Shown: positions 8,742-18,825 of the stretch, one piece after another | How the letters are laid out: each line of letters opens with the position of its first letter | Numbering within the stretch: the first letter of the stretch is position 1 | Assembly: GCA_929200315.1 (NCBI GenBank) | Contig: CAKMZB010000011.1 | Location: forward strand, 13,921 to 77,920 | Reading direction: 5' to 3' | DNA from: an uncultured Alphaproteobacteria bacterium | Lineage (GTDB): Bacteria; Pseudomonadota; Alphaproteobacteria; Rhizobiales; Rhizobiaceae | DNA length: 64,000 nt | Notes under the pieces: model-generated | Told to the model about the DNA's origin: nothing | The model's database searches: none | Seen by the model: the letters and a program-made list of their open reading frames with translations, nothing else | Position numbers and translations under genes: made by a program

Positions 8742-11345
8742 TTGCCCAAGAAACTCGTGATCGTTGAGTCGCCTGCAAAGGCCAAAACCATCAACAAATA
8801 TCTCGGTTCCGACTACAAGGTTCTCGCCTCATACGGCCATGTCCGTGACCTTCCGCCGAAGGACGGCTCCGTCCTGCCGGAAGAAGAATTTGCCATGAAG
8901 TGGATCGTCGATGCGCGATCCAAACCGCGCATGGCAGACATTACCCGCGAAGCCAAAGCCGCCGATGCGCTGATCCTCGCAACCGACCCAGACCGTGAGG
9001 GCGAGGCTATTTCCTGGCACGTCCTGCAGGTGTTGAATGAAAAGAAGGCACTAAAGGACAAGCCCGTGGAGCGGGTGGTCTTCAACGCGATCACCAAGAA
9101 GTCGATCCTGGAAGCGATGGAGCATCCCCGTGCCATCGACGCGCCGCTGGTGGAAGCCTATCTCGCCCGCCGTGCGTTGGACTATCTCGTCGGATTCAAT
9201 CTCTCGCCGGTCCTGTGGCGCAAGCTCCCTGGTGCCCGTTCGGCGGGCCGAGTTCAGTCGGTTGCTCTGCGTCTCGTTTGCGAACGGGAGAACGAGATCG
9301 AACGGTTCAAGCCGCAGGAATACTGGACGATCCTTGGCCAGTTTGAAAACACCGCCAGGGCCCCGTTCGAAGCCCGCCTAACGGAGTTTGACGGCACCAA
9401 GATCGGCCGCCTGGATGTCGGCAGCGAAGAGCAGGCTAGCGATATAAAGCGCGCCCTCATGCGCTCATCCCTTATAGTGGAGAAGGTGGAAGCCAAGCCC
9501 ACCAACCGCAATCCTTACGCCCCCTTCACCACCTCAACGCTGCAGCAGGAAGCCTCCAGCAAGCTCGGCTTTTCAGCCTCCCGCACCATGCAAACGGCGC
9601 AGCGGCTTTATGAAGGCGTCGACATTGGCGGCGAGACCGTGGGTCTTATCACCTATATGAGAACCGACGGCGTGCAGATGGCACCGGAGGCCATCGACGA
9701 AACCCGCTCGCTCATCAAGGCCGATTTCGGCGACCATTATCTGCCAACCAAGGCGCGGATCTATTCCTCCAAGGCCAAGAATGCACAAGAGGCGCACGAG
9801 GCTATCCGCCCGACAACCCTCGCGCGCCATCCCCGCGAATTGACAGGTCGTCTGGATAGCGATCAGGCGCGACTTTACGACCTGATTTGGAAGCGCACAA
9901 TCGCAAGCCAGATGGCGAGCGCGCGCATCGAACGCACTTCCGCAGACCTGCGCGCAACGGCCGATGATGGCCGTGTTGCGATGCTTCGTGCCAATGGATC
10001 GGTCGTCACTTTTGACGGGTTTCTCTCCGTCTATCAGGACGCGAAAAAGGACGATGACGATGACAAACGTCTCGTCCCGCTGAAGGAAGGCGAGGAGATT
10101 TCCCGCGAAGAAATCACCGCCACGCAGCATTTCACCGAGCCGCCCGCGCGCTACTCGGAAGCCTCGCTTATCAAGAAGATGGAAGAGCTCGGCATCGGCC
10201 GCCCCTCCACCTACGCCTCTACGCTGAAGACGCTGGAAGACCGTGACTACGTCACCATCGACAAACGCCGCCTCATCCCTCAGGCCAAAGGGCGTCTGGT
10301 GACGTCGTTCCTGGAGAATTTCTTCTCCCAATATGTGGAATATGATTTCACCGCCGGACTGGAGGAAAAGCTCGACCGCGTCTCCGCTGGCGAACTCGAA
10401 TGGCGCGATGTGTTGCACGATTTCTGGCGCGATTTCTCCAAGCATGTTGCCGGTACAAAAGAGCTGCGCATCACCGAAGTGCTGGATCATTTGAACGAAG
10501 CGCTCGGCCCCCTCGCCTTCCCGGATAAGGGCGATGGCTCCAACCCCCGTCTTTGCCCGGCTTGCGGCACCGGGCAACTCAGCCTGAAAGTCTCCCGCAA
10601 TGGGGCCTTTATCGGCTGTTCCAATTATCCCGAATGCTCCTTCACCCGCCAGTTTGGCGAAGAAGGTGAAGGGGATGGCGTTGCTCTCTCTCAGCCCAAA
10701 GTGCTGGGCGTTGACCCCGATTCCAGCGAGGAAATCTCCCTGCGCTCGGGCCGTTACGGACCATATGTTCAGCGCGGCGATGGCAAAGAGGCAAAACGCA
10801 CCAGCGTGCCTGCTGGAACCGATCCGCAGGCGCTGGATCTTGACGGTGCGCTTCGGCTTTTGCAGCTTCCCCGTGAGGTCGGCACCCACCCGGAAACCGG
10901 CGCGATGATGATCGCCCGGCCCGGTAAATTTGGTCCGCTGCTGGAGATGAAAGTTGGCACACGCAAGCAATTTGCGAGCGTTGAGAGCTTTGATGATCTC
11001 TTCACGATAGGCGTGAACCGCGCAGTGGATCTGTTTGCCGAGGCTGCCAAGAGCGGCAGCCGCCCACGCGGTGCAAAAGTGTTGAATGAGCTTGGCGAAC
11101 ATCCGCGTGATGGCGGTCCTGTCAATGTGATGGACGGGCGTTTCGGGCCTTACGTGACCCACAACAAGGTCAACGCAACCCTGCCCCGTGATACTACCGC
11201 GGATTCCATCGACATGGATAAGGCTGTGAGCTTGATCGACGCGAAGATCGCCAAAGGCCCAGCTAAGAAACGGGCTCCGGCCAAGAAAAAAGCGGCAGCG
11301 AAGAAGAAGCCTGCGGCCAAGTCGAAAGCGAAAACCAAGGCGTGA
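8742..11345 (+). CDS. topA: DNA topoisomerase I
   Basis: Type IA topoisomerase that relaxes negative supercoils. The N-terminal TOPRIM domain starts KLVIVESPAKAKTINKYLG, and the active-site Tyr is Y305 in GLITYMRTDG. One C4 zinc finger (CPAC...CSNYPEC) is followed by GRYGPYV, GKFGPLL and GRFGPYV repeats and a lysine/alanine-rich tail. I choose the TTG at 8742, which gives 867 aa, places the conserved N-terminus correctly and follows AGGA at 8728-8732; the open frame extends upstream to 8655 without family similarity. rnr overlaps by 4 nt. The dprA gene often found just upstream in relatives is absent. Confidence 0.96.
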   Translation: MPKKLVIVESPAKAKTINKYLGSDYKVLASYGHVRDLPPKDGSVLPEEEFAMKWIVDARSKPRMADITREAKAADALILATDPDREGEAISWHVLQVLNEKKALKDKPVERVVFNAITKKSILEAMEHPRAIDAPLVEAYLARRALDYLVGFNLSPVLWRKLPGARSAGRVQSVALRLVCERENEIERFKPQEYWTILGQFENTARAPFEARLTEFDGTKIGRLDVGSEEQASDIKRALMRSSLIVEKVEAKPTNRNPYAPFTTSTLQQEASSKLGFSASRTMQTAQRLYEGVDIGGETVGLITYMRTDGVQMAPEAIDETRSLIKADFGDHYLPTKARIYSSKAKNAQEAHEAIRPTTLARHPRELTGRLDSDQARLYDLIWKRTIASQMASARIERTSADLRATADDGRVAMLRANGSVVTFDGFLSVYQDAKKDDDDDKRLVPLKEGEEISREEITATQHFTEPPARYSEASLIKKMEELGIGRPSTYASTLKTLEDRDYVTIDKRRLIPQAKGRLVTSFLENFFSQYVEYDFTAGLEEKLDRVSAGELEWRDVLHDFWRDFSKHVAGTKELRITEVLDHLNEALGPLAFPDKGDGSNPRLCPACGTGQLSLKVSRNGAFIGCSNYPECSFTRQFGEEGEGDGVALSQPKVLGVDPDSSEEISLRSGRYGPYVQRGDGKEAKRTSVPAGTDPQALDLDGALRLLQLPREVGTHPETGAMMIARPGKFGPLLEMKVGTRKQFASVESFDDLFTIGVNRAVDLFAEAAKSGSRPRGAKVLNELGEHPRDGGPVNVMDGRFGPYVTHNKVNATLPRDTTADSIDMDKAVSLIDAKIAKGPAKKRAPAKKKAAAKKKPAAKSKAKTKA

Positions 11346-13621
11346 CGACACCCCCTGGCAAGTCCAAGGGCAAACGCGCGCCCTTCCCCACAAGCGATGA
11401 GGTTTTAGCCTGGCTCAACGAGAACCCGGGACAGGACCACAAGCGTGATATTGCTCGCGCTTTTGGGCTGAAAGGACAGCAGAAAATCAAACTGAAGGCG
11501 TTGCTGAAGGAGCTTGCCGGAGAGGGCCTGATCGCCAAGAAAGGTCGCCGCTTCCGTCAGCCCGGCACTTTGCCAAATGTCACGGTGTTTGACATTACCG
11601 GTCGCGACAATGAGGGCGTTTTAAGCGCCGTTCCCGTTCAGTGGGACGAGAGCGAAGACGGGCCACGTCCAACCGCCTCTATCCACAACCACCCCCGTTC
11701 CAAGGCTCCCACCGCAGGCGTTGGTGACCGCGTTTTGGCGCGGGTCGACAATGACAGCCCCCACGGCCCCCGGGCGCGGGTGATGAAGGTGCTGGAGCGA
11801 GATAAGGGCTATGAGCTCGGCATATTTCGTGTTCTTGCCGAACCTGAACACGGCATCGTCGCACGGATCGAACCGATCGACAGAAAAACACACGAAATGG
11901 TGGTTTTCGAGCAGAATACGGGCGACGCAGTGGACGGTGATCTCGTTGAGGTCAAAAGCGTTGGCCGCAGCACGCAAGGGCTGAAACAGGCCAAAGTCGA
12001 AGCGATTGTCGGCAGTCCGACATCGGAAAAAGCGATCTCGATGATCGCCCTCCACCAGCATAACATCCCCACCACCTTCCCCGATGAGGTGTTGAAGGAA
12101 GCGGAAAAGGCCAACCCCGCCACGGTCAATGACCGCGAGGACTGGCGCGACCTGCCGCTTATCACTATCGATCCGGCGGATGCCAAAGATCATGACGACG
12201 CGATCTACGCGGTCGCCGACGACAATGAGGCCAATCCCGGCGGCGTCATCGTGACAGTCGCGATTGCCGACGTTTCATACTACGTCCGCCCCGGCTCAAA
12301 GATGGACGGAGAAGCGTTGAAACGCGGCAATTCGGTCTATTTTCCTGACCGTGTGGTGCCGATGCTGCCGGAGCGGATTTCAAACGACCTTTGTTCCTTG
12401 CACGAAGGTGTCGACCGCCCTGCCCTTGCCGTGCGCATGACGTTTGCTGAAAATGGCCGTAAGCTGCGCCACACATTCCACCGCATCCTCATGAAGAGCC
12501 ATGCGAGGCTCGCCTATGAAGAGGCGCAGACGGCGATTGACGGAGGCGATGCGCCACGGGCGCAGGAATGGCTGGAGCCAGTTCTAAAGCCCCTCTGGGC
12601 CGCCTATGCGGTGTTGAAGCGTGGGCGCGATTACCGCAAGCCGTTGGAACTCGATTTGCCGGAACGCAAGATCATCCTTGGCGATGATGGGCATGTGGAC
12701 CGCGTTGTCGTCCCGCCCCGTCTCGACGCACACAAACTGGTCGAAGAATATATGATCCAGGCCAATGTTGCCGCCGCGGAGACGTTGGAAAAACGGCGCC
12801 AGGCATTGATCTACCGGGTCCACGACCAGCCCTCCATGGCGAAGATGGAAAGTCTGCGGGACTTCCTTCGCACCCTCTCTATCCCCCTCGCAAAGGGCCA
12901 GCATGTGCGTCCATCTGTCTTCAACGACATACTTGAGCAGACGAAGGAAACGGCGCACACCGAGCTTGTTTCATCCGTAGTTCTGCGCTCCCAGAGTCAG
13001 GCGGAATACAATCCCCTCAACATCGGCCATTTCGGGCTGAACCTGAAGAAATACGCTCATTTCACCTCCCCCATCCGCCGTTATGCTGACCTCATCGTCC
13101 ACCGTGCTCTGGTGGCCTCACTCTCGCTCGGGGAAGGTGGATTGACACGCACCGAAGAGGCCAATCTGGAAACCATCGCCCAAAACATTTCCGACACTGA
13201 ACGCCGTGCCATGCTCGCCGAACGTCAGACCGTCGACCGCCTGATCGCGGCCCATATGGCCGACAAGATCGGTGCGGAATTTACCGGTCGTATCAACGGC
13301 GTCACCCGCGCCGGGCTCTTCGTTACGCTGGATAAAACGGGAGCGGACGGTTTCATCCCCATCTCCAAATTGGGCGATGATTACTTTATCTATGATGAAG
13401 CCAGCCACTCCGTGACCGGCGATAATACCGGCGAAACCTTCCAGATGGGCGAACCTGTAACGGTGCGACTTGTTGAAGCGGCACCAATGGCTGGCGCTTT
13501 GCGGTTCGACATGGTCAGCGAAGGCACGACAAGATCACTGCCTCGCGCAAAACGTTCCCGCCCCGGCTCTCCCTCGGGCCGACCAAAGCGCTCAAAGCGG
13601 TCCAACCGCTTCGGGCGCTAG
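11342..13621 (+). CDS. rnr: Ribonuclease R
   Basis: A 3'-5' exoribonuclease of the RNase II/R family that degrades structured RNA. The 759-aa protein has an N-terminal helix-turn-helix-like region (about 20-80), cold-shock domains, the RNB catalytic domain with the metal-binding run IDPADAKDHDDAIYA near residue 280, and a C-terminal S1 domain (FTGRINGVTRAGLFVTL). It ends in a basic tail typical of RNase R. Translation starts at GTG 11342, overlapping the topA stop as GTGA, so the two are coupled. topA-rnr adjacency is common in alphaproteobacteria. Confidence 0.95.
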   Translation: MTTPPGKSKGKRAPFPTSDEVLAWLNENPGQDHKRDIARAFGLKGQQKIKLKALLKELAGEGLIAKKGRRFRQPGTLPNVTVFDITGRDNEGVLSAVPVQWDESEDGPRPTASIHNHPRSKAPTAGVGDRVLARVDNDSPHGPRARVMKVLERDKGYELGIFRVLAEPEHGIVARIEPIDRKTHEMVVFEQNTGDAVDGDLVEVKSVGRSTQGLKQAKVEAIVGSPTSEKAISMIALHQHNIPTTFPDEVLKEAEKANPATVNDREDWRDLPLITIDPADAKDHDDAIYAVADDNEANPGGVIVTVAIADVSYYVRPGSKMDGEALKRGNSVYFPDRVVPMLPERISNDLCSLHEGVDRPALAVRMTFAENGRKLRHTFHRILMKSHARLAYEEAQTAIDGGDAPRAQEWLEPVLKPLWAAYAVLKRGRDYRKPLELDLPERKIILGDDGHVDRVVVPPRLDAHKLVEEYMIQANVAAAETLEKRRQALIYRVHDQPSMAKMESLRDFLRTLSIPLAKGQHVRPSVFNDILEQTKETAHTELVSSVVLRSQSQAEYNPLNIGHFGLNLKKYAHFTSPIRRYADLIVHRALVASLSLGEGGLTRTEEANLETIAQNISDTERRAMLAERQTVDRLIAAHMADKIGAEFTGRINGVTRAGLFVTLDKTGADGFIPISKLGDDYFIYDEASHSVTGDNTGETFQMGEPVTVRLVEAAPMAGALRFDMVSEGTTRSLPRAKRSRPGSPSGRPKRSKRSNRFGR

Positions 13622-13634
13622 AAAAGGAAAATGA

Positions 13635-14030
13635 ATGCCAAGTCCTCCGGTCCAATTTCGCTCCAAGGGTGATGCGATCCTCAACGGCGTCAAATCCCGC
13701 TGCCCCCAATGCGGTGAGGGCGCGCTTTTTGATGCCTGGCTTAAGGTGACACCGGAATGCGGCCGTTGCGGCGAGGAGCTGCATCACGAGCGCGCACAGG
13801 ATTTTCCACCCTACATCACCATCACGATTGTAGGCCATATCGTGGTAACGTTGCTGATGATTGCCGAGGCCAGTTATGAGTGGTCTATGGGCACTCATCT
13901 GATGATCTGGATCCCTCTTACCGTCATCCTCACCCTAGCGTTGATGCAGCCTGTGAAAGGTGGTGTCGTAGGTCTGCAATGGGCGATCGGCATGTTTGGA
14001 TTTGGCGGTAGCGAGGAACAAGTTGGCTAA
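13635..14030 (+). CDS. DUF983 zinc-ribbon membrane protein
   Basis: The 131-aa product starts with a soluble zinc-ribbon part, with cysteine pairs Cys23/Cys26 and Cys42/Cys45, and then has two hydrophobic segments (about residues 61-80 and 88-106). This is the DUF983 architecture; its function is unknown. AAAAGGA at 13622-13628 is a good ribosome-binding site for the ATG at 13635. It sits 13 nt after rnr and overlaps the next gene by 8 nt. Confidence 0.88.
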   Translation: MPSPPVQFRSKGDAILNGVKSRCPQCGEGALFDAWLKVTPECGRCGEELHHERAQDFPPYITITIVGHIVVTLLMIAEASYEWSMGTHLMIWIPLTVILTLALMQPVKGGVVGLQWAIGMFGFGGSEEQVG

Positions 14031-14775
14031 AGCACCGGAAACCCTGACCCGCGACGAAATCGAAGAAGCCGCCGCCCTCGACGGGTCCAAACGCAGCCCC
14101 AACATGCGCCCCAAAGACGCGGGGACGCTGATTATTCTCGACGGCAAAGGCGCCGACGCGAAGATGCTGATGGGGCGCCGCCACCACCGCCACGCCTTCA
14201 TGCCCGGGCTGTTCGTCTTCCCCGGAGGTCGCGTTGACCGCGCCGACGGGGACGCGAAAACCACTGACAACCTTCACCCGGAAGTTGAGACCCGCCTGCT
14301 GCGCCACATGAAAGGCCGCCCGACCAAACGCCGCGCTCGCGCTGTAGCTCTTGCGACAATCCGCGAAACCTATGAGGAGGCGGGCCTGCTGCTCGGCCGC
14401 CGTGAAGATTGTCCGCAAAGCCACCGGGATTGGGCCGCCTTCCCCGAGCACGGTGTGGCGCCGTCGCTTGGCAATCTGCGCCTCATCGCCCGCGCCATCA
14501 CCCCGCCTGGTCGTACCCGACGCTTTGACGCCTGGTTTTTTGCAGCCCAAATGGACGACATCGCCCATCAGCTTGATGCTGGCCCTTCAGGCGAACTTGA
14601 AGACCTGCACTGGCTGACAATTCCGGAAGCGAAGCGACTCGAATTGCCCGTTATCACGCTCAAAATACTCCAAGAGCTGGAATTGCGCCTCACAGAAGAC
14701 CCGGACTTAACTCCCGGCAACCCCGTGCCGTTCTACCACTTGCGGGGAAAGACGTTTCTGCGGGATATGATCTGA
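14023..14775 (+). CDS. NUDIX hydrolase, NUDT19-like
   Basis: A nucleoside-diphosphate-X hydrolase fold of about 250 aa. The lead-in FVFPGGRVDRADGD and the core RETYEEAGLLLG are plain. The first half of the canonical NUDIX box is degenerate: the residue seven before RE is Arg rather than Glu, and an insert separates it from PGGRVD, as in NUDT19/RP2-like members. Substrate is unknown; CoA derivatives are known for some relatives. I start at TTG 14023, behind AGGA, overlapping the DUF983 stop. The open frame runs up to 13996 but only through the DUF983 coding end. Confidence 0.87.
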   Translation: MAKAPETLTRDEIEEAAALDGSKRSPNMRPKDAGTLIILDGKGADAKMLMGRRHHRHAFMPGLFVFPGGRVDRADGDAKTTDNLHPEVETRLLRHMKGRPTKRRARAVALATIRETYEEAGLLLGRREDCPQSHRDWAAFPEHGVAPSLGNLRLIARAITPPGRTRRFDAWFFAAQMDDIAHQLDAGPSGELEDLHWLTIPEAKRLELPVITLKILQELELRLTEDPDLTPGNPVPFYHLRGKTFLRDMI

Positions 14776-14783
14776 CGCTTTTT

Positions 14784-14812
14784 CTTGACTTTTGCGGCCC
14801 GCACTCTACCAA
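14784..14812 (+). promoter_or_regulatory. Predicted promoter of rpmG
   Basis: CTTGAC at 14784-14789 matches the alphaproteobacterial -35 well, and TACCAA at 14807-14812 lies 17 nt downstream as a modest -10. The leader to the rpmG ATG would be about 65 nt. It sits just after the NUDIX stop. Confidence 0.45.
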
Positions 14813-14880
14813 ACGCCCAAACCGGCGGCGCCCCGCTCCCTCGGCGCATCGCGATTTGCATATTTTCAGGACGTTGGACC

Positions 14881-15048
14881 ATGGCCAAGGCAACCACCAT
14901 CAAGGTGAAACTCAACTCGACCGCTGACACCGGCTTCTACTATGTGACGAAGAAGAATTCGCGCACGATGACCGAAAAGCTGTCGATGAAGAAATACGAC
15001 CCCGTCGCGCGCAAGCATGTCGAGTTCAAAGAAGGCAAGATCAAGTAA
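14881..15048 (+). CDS. rpmG: 50S ribosomal protein L33
   Basis: Structural protein of the large ribosomal subunit. The 55-aa product starts [19 protein letters not shown] and continues [20 protein letters not shown], the full alphaproteobacterial L33. It lacks the zinc-binding cysteines of the C+ form, so it is the zinc-independent type. An upstream in-frame ATG at 14785 overlaps the putative -35 and gives no homologous sequence, so I reject it. The gene is convergent with divK. Confidence 0.97.
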   Translation: MAKATTIKVKLNSTADTGFYYVTKKNSRTMTEKLSMKKYDPVARKHVEFKEGKIK

Positions 15049-15088
15049 GCAGCGGCGCCAACGCCCGCTTGCCTGTCTCTTCCTGCGC

Positions 15089-15457
15089 TTAGTCCTTTAG
15101 ATAGGTGCGCACCGTTTCCAGAAACTGATCCACCGCGATGGGCTTTGAAATATAGGCCTCGCAGCCCCCTGCGCGGATCTTGTCCTCATCCCCCTTCATG
15201 GCAAAGGCGGTGACGGCAATAACGGGGATATGGGCGACCTCATCATCCGCCTTCAGCATTTTTGTGAGTTCCAGCCCGGACCGCTGGGGAAGCTGAATGT
15301 CCATCAGAATCAGGTCTGGCATTTCTGAACGGGCAATTTCTTGCACGTTCTTGCCATCACGGATCTGAATGGTTTCGTAATCCTGGGCCTCGAGCAGGTC
15401 GTTGAACAGCTTCATATTCAACGCATTGTCCTCGACAATCATAACGCGCTTGGTCAA
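15089..15457 (-). CDS. divK: Single-domain response regulator DivK
   Basis: A 122-aa receiver domain without output domain: [20 protein letters not shown], phosphorylation site Asp53 in [19 protein letters not shown] and the Lys in YISKPIAV. In the PleC-DivJ-DivK pathway, DivK controls CtrA activity and cell-cycle asymmetry. I start at TTG 15457, which gives the usual DivK N-terminus ([10 protein letters not shown]) and makes the phosphoacceptor Asp53; GGGGAG lies 10 nt upstream. The frame stays open to 15580 but would overlap the divergent DUF3572 start. pleD is not adjacent. Confidence 0.93.
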   Translation of the reverse strand: MTKRVMIVEDNALNMKLFNDLLEAQDYETIQIRDGKNVQEIARSEMPDLILMDIQLPQRSGLELTKMLKADDEVAHIPVIAVTAFAMKGDEDKIRAGGCEAYISKPIAVDQFLETVRTYLKD

Positions 15458-15560
15458 AAGGTCTTGTCTCCCCGCTGCCGCTCGGTCCTGCAGGGGAATC
15501 GGCAGGCGCGCAGCTCTTGGCGCGATTATAGCGCAACCTTCGTGCAAAACGGGTAAAGAT

Positions 15561-15860
15561 ATGATCCCCAGCCAAGCCACCTTTATGAGCCCTGATCATG
15601 CAGAGGCTTATGCCGTTGAGGCGTTTACCTATCTCGCCGGAGACGAAGAGCTGATCCTGCGTTTTGCAGAGATCACAGGGGTCACGATCTCCGACATGGC
15701 CACCGCAACTACTCAGCCTGGTTTTCTGGTCGGGGTGCTCGATTTCTTTTTGGCGAATGAAGCTGACCTGATCGCGTTCAGCGAAGCCGCAGGTAAGGCT
15801 CCAGAGCAGATGATGGCCGCACGTCACGCTCTTGCGCCAACAGATATTTCGGGATTTTGA
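15561..15860 (+). CDS. DUF3572 family protein
   Basis: A 99-aa acidic helical protein of unknown function. The conserved run is [20 protein letters not shown] and [21 protein letters not shown], followed by [23 protein letters not shown] 15561 follows GGTAAAGAT; an alternative ATG lies at 15585. It is divergent from divK with about 100 bp between them, an arrangement seen in other alphaproteobacteria. The next gene follows within 2 nt. Confidence 0.85.
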   Translation: MIPSQATFMSPDHAEAYAVEAFTYLAGDEELILRFAEITGVTISDMATATTQPGFLVGVLDFFLANEADLIAFSEAAGKAPEQMMAARHALAPTDISGF

Positions 15861-15862
15861 GA

Positions 15863-16546
15863 ATGGGCAAGAAACCCGACGACGACACGCTGAAGCAGCT
15901 CGACGCCATTGGCTATGGCGGCGCGAGCAAAGTCTCCAAACGCCCACTCCTCGCCTGCGATGTGGACGAAGTCGTGCTCCATCTCGTCGATCCGTTTGAG
16001 ACCGTGATGGGCGAGCGCGGCTTTGAACTGCGAGCTCACGCCTTCCAGCTCACCGGCAACATTTTTGAGAAAGAATCGGGTCGCGAAGCGACACAAAGCG
16101 AGATCTGGGAGGGTCTCTCCCAGCTTTTTGAGGAGCAGGACACCCGGCAGGGTATCGTAGATGGCGTTGCCGAAGGCCTCGCCGCCATTCACGAAATCGC
16201 CGACATCGTGATGCTCACCAACATGCCTCACGCCTTTCGTACCCACCGCGCGCGGCACCTGGAGGCGAACGGCATCGCATACCCGGTCGTGACCAATTCC
16301 GGCTCCAAAGTGCCCGCTTTGCGGCTCTTAAGCGACGCCCATCACGGCGCTTCCGGCTTTATTGATGACTCCCCCCTCAACCTCAATCAGGTGCGCGAGG
16401 GGCTGCCTGACGTCCATCTCTTCCACTTCATGGCCAATAAGACCTTCCGGGAGATGGCCGGACCGGTTGAAGGTACCGCGCTTCATAGCGGCGATTGGCT
16501 GGAAACTGCACCGGTGATTCAGCGGGTTCTGCTGGCGGAACGATAG
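15863..16546 (+). CDS. HAD-superfamily hydrolase-like protein
   Basis: The 227-aa product carries all four HAD motifs: DVD (Asp33, Asp35) in [13 protein letters not shown], the motif II Thr in [10 protein letters not shown], a Lys in [11 protein letters not shown] and the DD of [13 protein letters not shown]. It should therefore be a Mg-dependent phosphatase or related phosphotransferase; the substrate is unknown. ATG 15863 is used; an in-frame TTG at 15857 overlaps the upstream stop as TTGA and could also serve. It is followed closely by dinB. Confidence 0.85.
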   Translation: MGKKPDDDTLKQLDAIGYGGASKVSKRPLLACDVDEVVLHLVDPFETVMGERGFELRAHAFQLTGNIFEKESGREATQSEIWEGLSQLFEEQDTRQGIVDGVAEGLAAIHEIADIVMLTNMPHAFRTHRARHLEANGIAYPVVTNSGSKVPALRLLSDAHHGASGFIDDSPLNLNQVREGLPDVHLFHFMANKTFREMAGPVEGTALHSGDWLETAPVIQRVLLAER

Positions 16547-16569
16547 GGGAACATGCTAGCTCCGCCCTC

Positions 16570-17898
16570 ATGGATGGAGAAGCAGGTTTTTGCCGGGACT
16601 GCCTAACAGTGCAGCAAAAGCGCGTGCGCCGCTGCCAAAACTGCGGCTCCCCGCGCTTGGCGCAACATGCGGAACTTTACGACCTCTCCATCGCCCATAT
16701 TGACTGCGACGCTTTCTATGCGTCGGTGGAAAAGCACGACAATCCCGAACTTGCCGACAAGCCGGTCATCGTTGGAGGCGGGCGACGCGGGGTCGTCACC
16801 ACCGCTTGCTATATCGCCCGCATCAACGGTGTGCGCTCAGCAATGGCGATGTTCCAAGCGTTGAAGGCTTGCCCTCACGCGACAGTCGTGAAGCCGCGAA
16901 TGAAGCGTTATGCCCAAGTGGGCCACGACATTCGCGAGCGGATGCGTGCGCTCACCCCTGCGGTGGAACCGCTTTCAATTGATGAGGCCTTTCTCGATCT
17001 CACCGGCACCGAACGCCTCCACGGCATGCCTCCTGCTCTGACGCTTGCCCATTTCGCCAAGCGCATCGAGCGGGAGATCGGTATTTCCGTTTCCATTGGT
17101 CTCGCGCACAACAAGTTCCTGGCCAAAATCGCTTCAGACTTTGAAAAGCCTCGCGGCTTTTCAGTCATAGGCGCAGCACAGGCCTATGACTTTCTCGCAG
17201 CGCAGCCGGTTTCGCTCATCTGGGGTGTGGGAAAGGCAACACAGGCGAAACTGGCAGCGGATAACCTCCATAAGATCAGCGACTTGCAACACCAGGACGA
17301 GGCCGACCTCGTCCGTCGCTATGGCTCCATGGGAATGCGCCTTTCGCGCTTGTCGAAGGGGGAAGATTACCGGCGGGTGGAGTCGTCAAGCGGCGCAAAG
17401 AGCGTCAGCTCCGAAACAACGTTCAACGACGACCTCAGCGAAGCTACTGATCTGCTGCCGGTTCTGCGGCGACTCTGCGAGAAGGTCGCTGCTCGGCTAA
17501 AGGCGAAACACATTGCCGGGCAGACAGTGGTGTTGAAGCTTAAAACCAACCGCTTTCGCTTGCTCACCCGCAACACAACGCTCCCCGACCCGACACAGCT
17601 CGCCGACCGCTTGTTCCACTACGGTCGCGCGATGTTGGAAAAGGAGCTTGGCACCGCGTCCTACCGCCTTATCGGCATCGGTGTCAGCGATTTGCGGTCC
17701 GATGAAGGCGCCGATCCCGGCGATCTTGTTGACCGCGACGCTTCTAAACGCGCGGATGCGGAACGCGCTATGGATTCAGTGCGGGAGAAGTTCGGCACTG
17801 AAGCCGTGGAACTTGGCCTCACCTTCGGCAAAGGCCGCAGAAGCGGTCACATCGGTCTTGGAGAAGCTCACGACATCGCCGGCGACGGCGAGAGCTAG
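16570..17898 (+). CDS. dinB: DNA polymerase IV with N-terminal zinc ribbon
   Basis: Y-family translesion polymerase, 442 aa. The first 30 residues form a C4 zinc-ribbon-like element (Cys8, Cys11, Cys22, Cys25), an extension seen in alphaproteobacterial DinB. The polymerase core has [13 protein letters not shown] (Asp45) and SIDEAFLDL (Asp138, Glu139), the steric-gate region FYAS, a helix-hairpin-helix around [12 protein letters not shown], and the little-finger domain. ATG 16570 is the only ATG that keeps the zinc ribbon. The stop codon interlocks with that of the convergent eipB (CTAG). Confidence 0.95.
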   Translation: MDGEAGFCRDCLTVQQKRVRRCQNCGSPRLAQHAELYDLSIAHIDCDAFYASVEKHDNPELADKPVIVGGGRRGVVTTACYIARINGVRSAMAMFQALKACPHATVVKPRMKRYAQVGHDIRERMRALTPAVEPLSIDEAFLDLTGTERLHGMPPALTLAHFAKRIEREIGISVSIGLAHNKFLAKIASDFEKPRGFSVIGAAQAYDFLAAQPVSLIWGVGKATQAKLAADNLHKISDLQHQDEADLVRRYGSMGMRLSRLSKGEDYRRVESSSGAKSVSSETTFNDDLSEATDLLPVLRRLCEKVAARLKAKHIAGQTVVLKLKTNRFRLLTRNTTLPDPTQLADRLFHYGRAMLEKELGTASYRLIGIGVSDLRSDEGADPGDLVDRDASKRADAERAMDSVREKFGTEAVELGLTFGKGRRSGHIGLGEAHDIAGDGES

Positions 17899-18731
17899 TT
17901 GGACGCCTCGCAGAGCGTCTCCGGCAAATATTCCAAATCAATGAGTGCACCGCGCAGCTCATAATCGTCAAAGCGCATGATGAGATCGCGGGAAACACCG
18001 TCTTCCAGCATTAGAAACGAGGTCCGGAAGGTCGGCAACCGTTCGCCGGCCTGGTCCTCATCGTCGTCCGAGAAATAGCTTACGCTCACCGGCCACGAGG
18101 GCTTTGAAGACAGCATTTCAGCAATGTCATCGGGTTCCCCCGGCTGCGCGTCCCGCTCCAGCCGCTCTTTTCCGATAAAGCTGGTCGTCTTGTTGAGTAC
18201 ATCACCATTGTCAGATCCGTCGAAAACCCTGGCTTCCAGCACTGTCTCTCCGTCTCGCGCAGCATCAATCAAAGCGGCGGTGTGCTGGGTCTGGAACATG
18301 GCATCGTCCAACTCCACGATCTTCTCTTCCGGGTCTTCCAGCGTCACTTCCAGCCCCTTTGCCGTGCGTTCAGCGGAGCCCTTCACCTCGGTCTCCTTCT
18401 GGCCGTTGAGGTAGCCCTGTGAGACAAATTCAAAACTATCGCCTTCGGCGGACTCATAGACCGTGGCGCGCTGGTCATTTATCAGCGAACGCCGCCCGGC
18501 CTGCACATTGGTCAGAAAGCGGAAACGTACGGCAAAGCCGTCACAGACCGAACCAGATATCTCATAGACAATCCGCCCGTTCATCGCGCCAATACCCGAC
18601 CGCTCACTCGATTCGATCATCTCCACGTCATAAACGGCCCGGTGGGAGCGCAAATCACCGAGCGCAGCCGCATGAGCAGTGCCGAGCAGGAGAATGGCTG
18701 CAAAACCGCCAAGGGAAATTGTTTTCAGCAC
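17895..18731 (-). CDS. eipB: EipB/DUF1849 cell-envelope integrity protein
   Basis: The 278-aa product has a signal peptide ([17 protein letters not shown]) followed by [19 protein letters not shown], the DUF1849 signature. In Brucella, EipB folds as a periplasmic beta-spiral protein closed by a conserved disulfide; the matching cysteines are in GSVCDGF and in the C-terminal TLCEAS. It supports envelope integrity under stress. I use GTG 18731, which has AGGA 7 nt upstream and gives a proper signal peptide; the frame extends to 18815. It is divergent from the RidA gene. Confidence 0.9.
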   Translation of the reverse strand: MLKTISLGGFAAILLLGTAHAAALGDLRSHRAVYDVEMIESSERSGIGAMNGRIVYEISGSVCDGFAVRFRFLTNVQAGRRSLINDQRATVYESAEGDSFEFVSQGYLNGQKETEVKGSAERTAKGLEVTLEDPEEKIVELDDAMFQTQHTAALIDAARDGETVLEARVFDGSDNGDVLNKTTSFIGKERLERDAQPGEPDDIAEMLSSKPSWPVSVSYFSDDDEDQAGERLPTFRTSFLMLEDGVSRDLIMRFDDYELRGALIDLEYLPETLCEASN

Positions 18732-18825
18732 GTCATGTTCCTTTCGCCCACCGGGCGTAGTCGTTAAGTTGCAGCCTTCCGTCGGCATCATGCGGCGCAA
18801 AATCCATTTGGGCAAAGGAAAGACG

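Noticed and set aside
8249-8767. 172-aa plus-strand frame ahead of topA
   Set aside because: It overlaps both the small minus-strand gene and the topA start and has no homologous look; the minus-strand frame is more protein-like.
9573-11393. 606-aa minus-strand frame opposite topA
   Set aside because: Antisense shadow of topA; composition is typical of mirrored codons and no motif is present.
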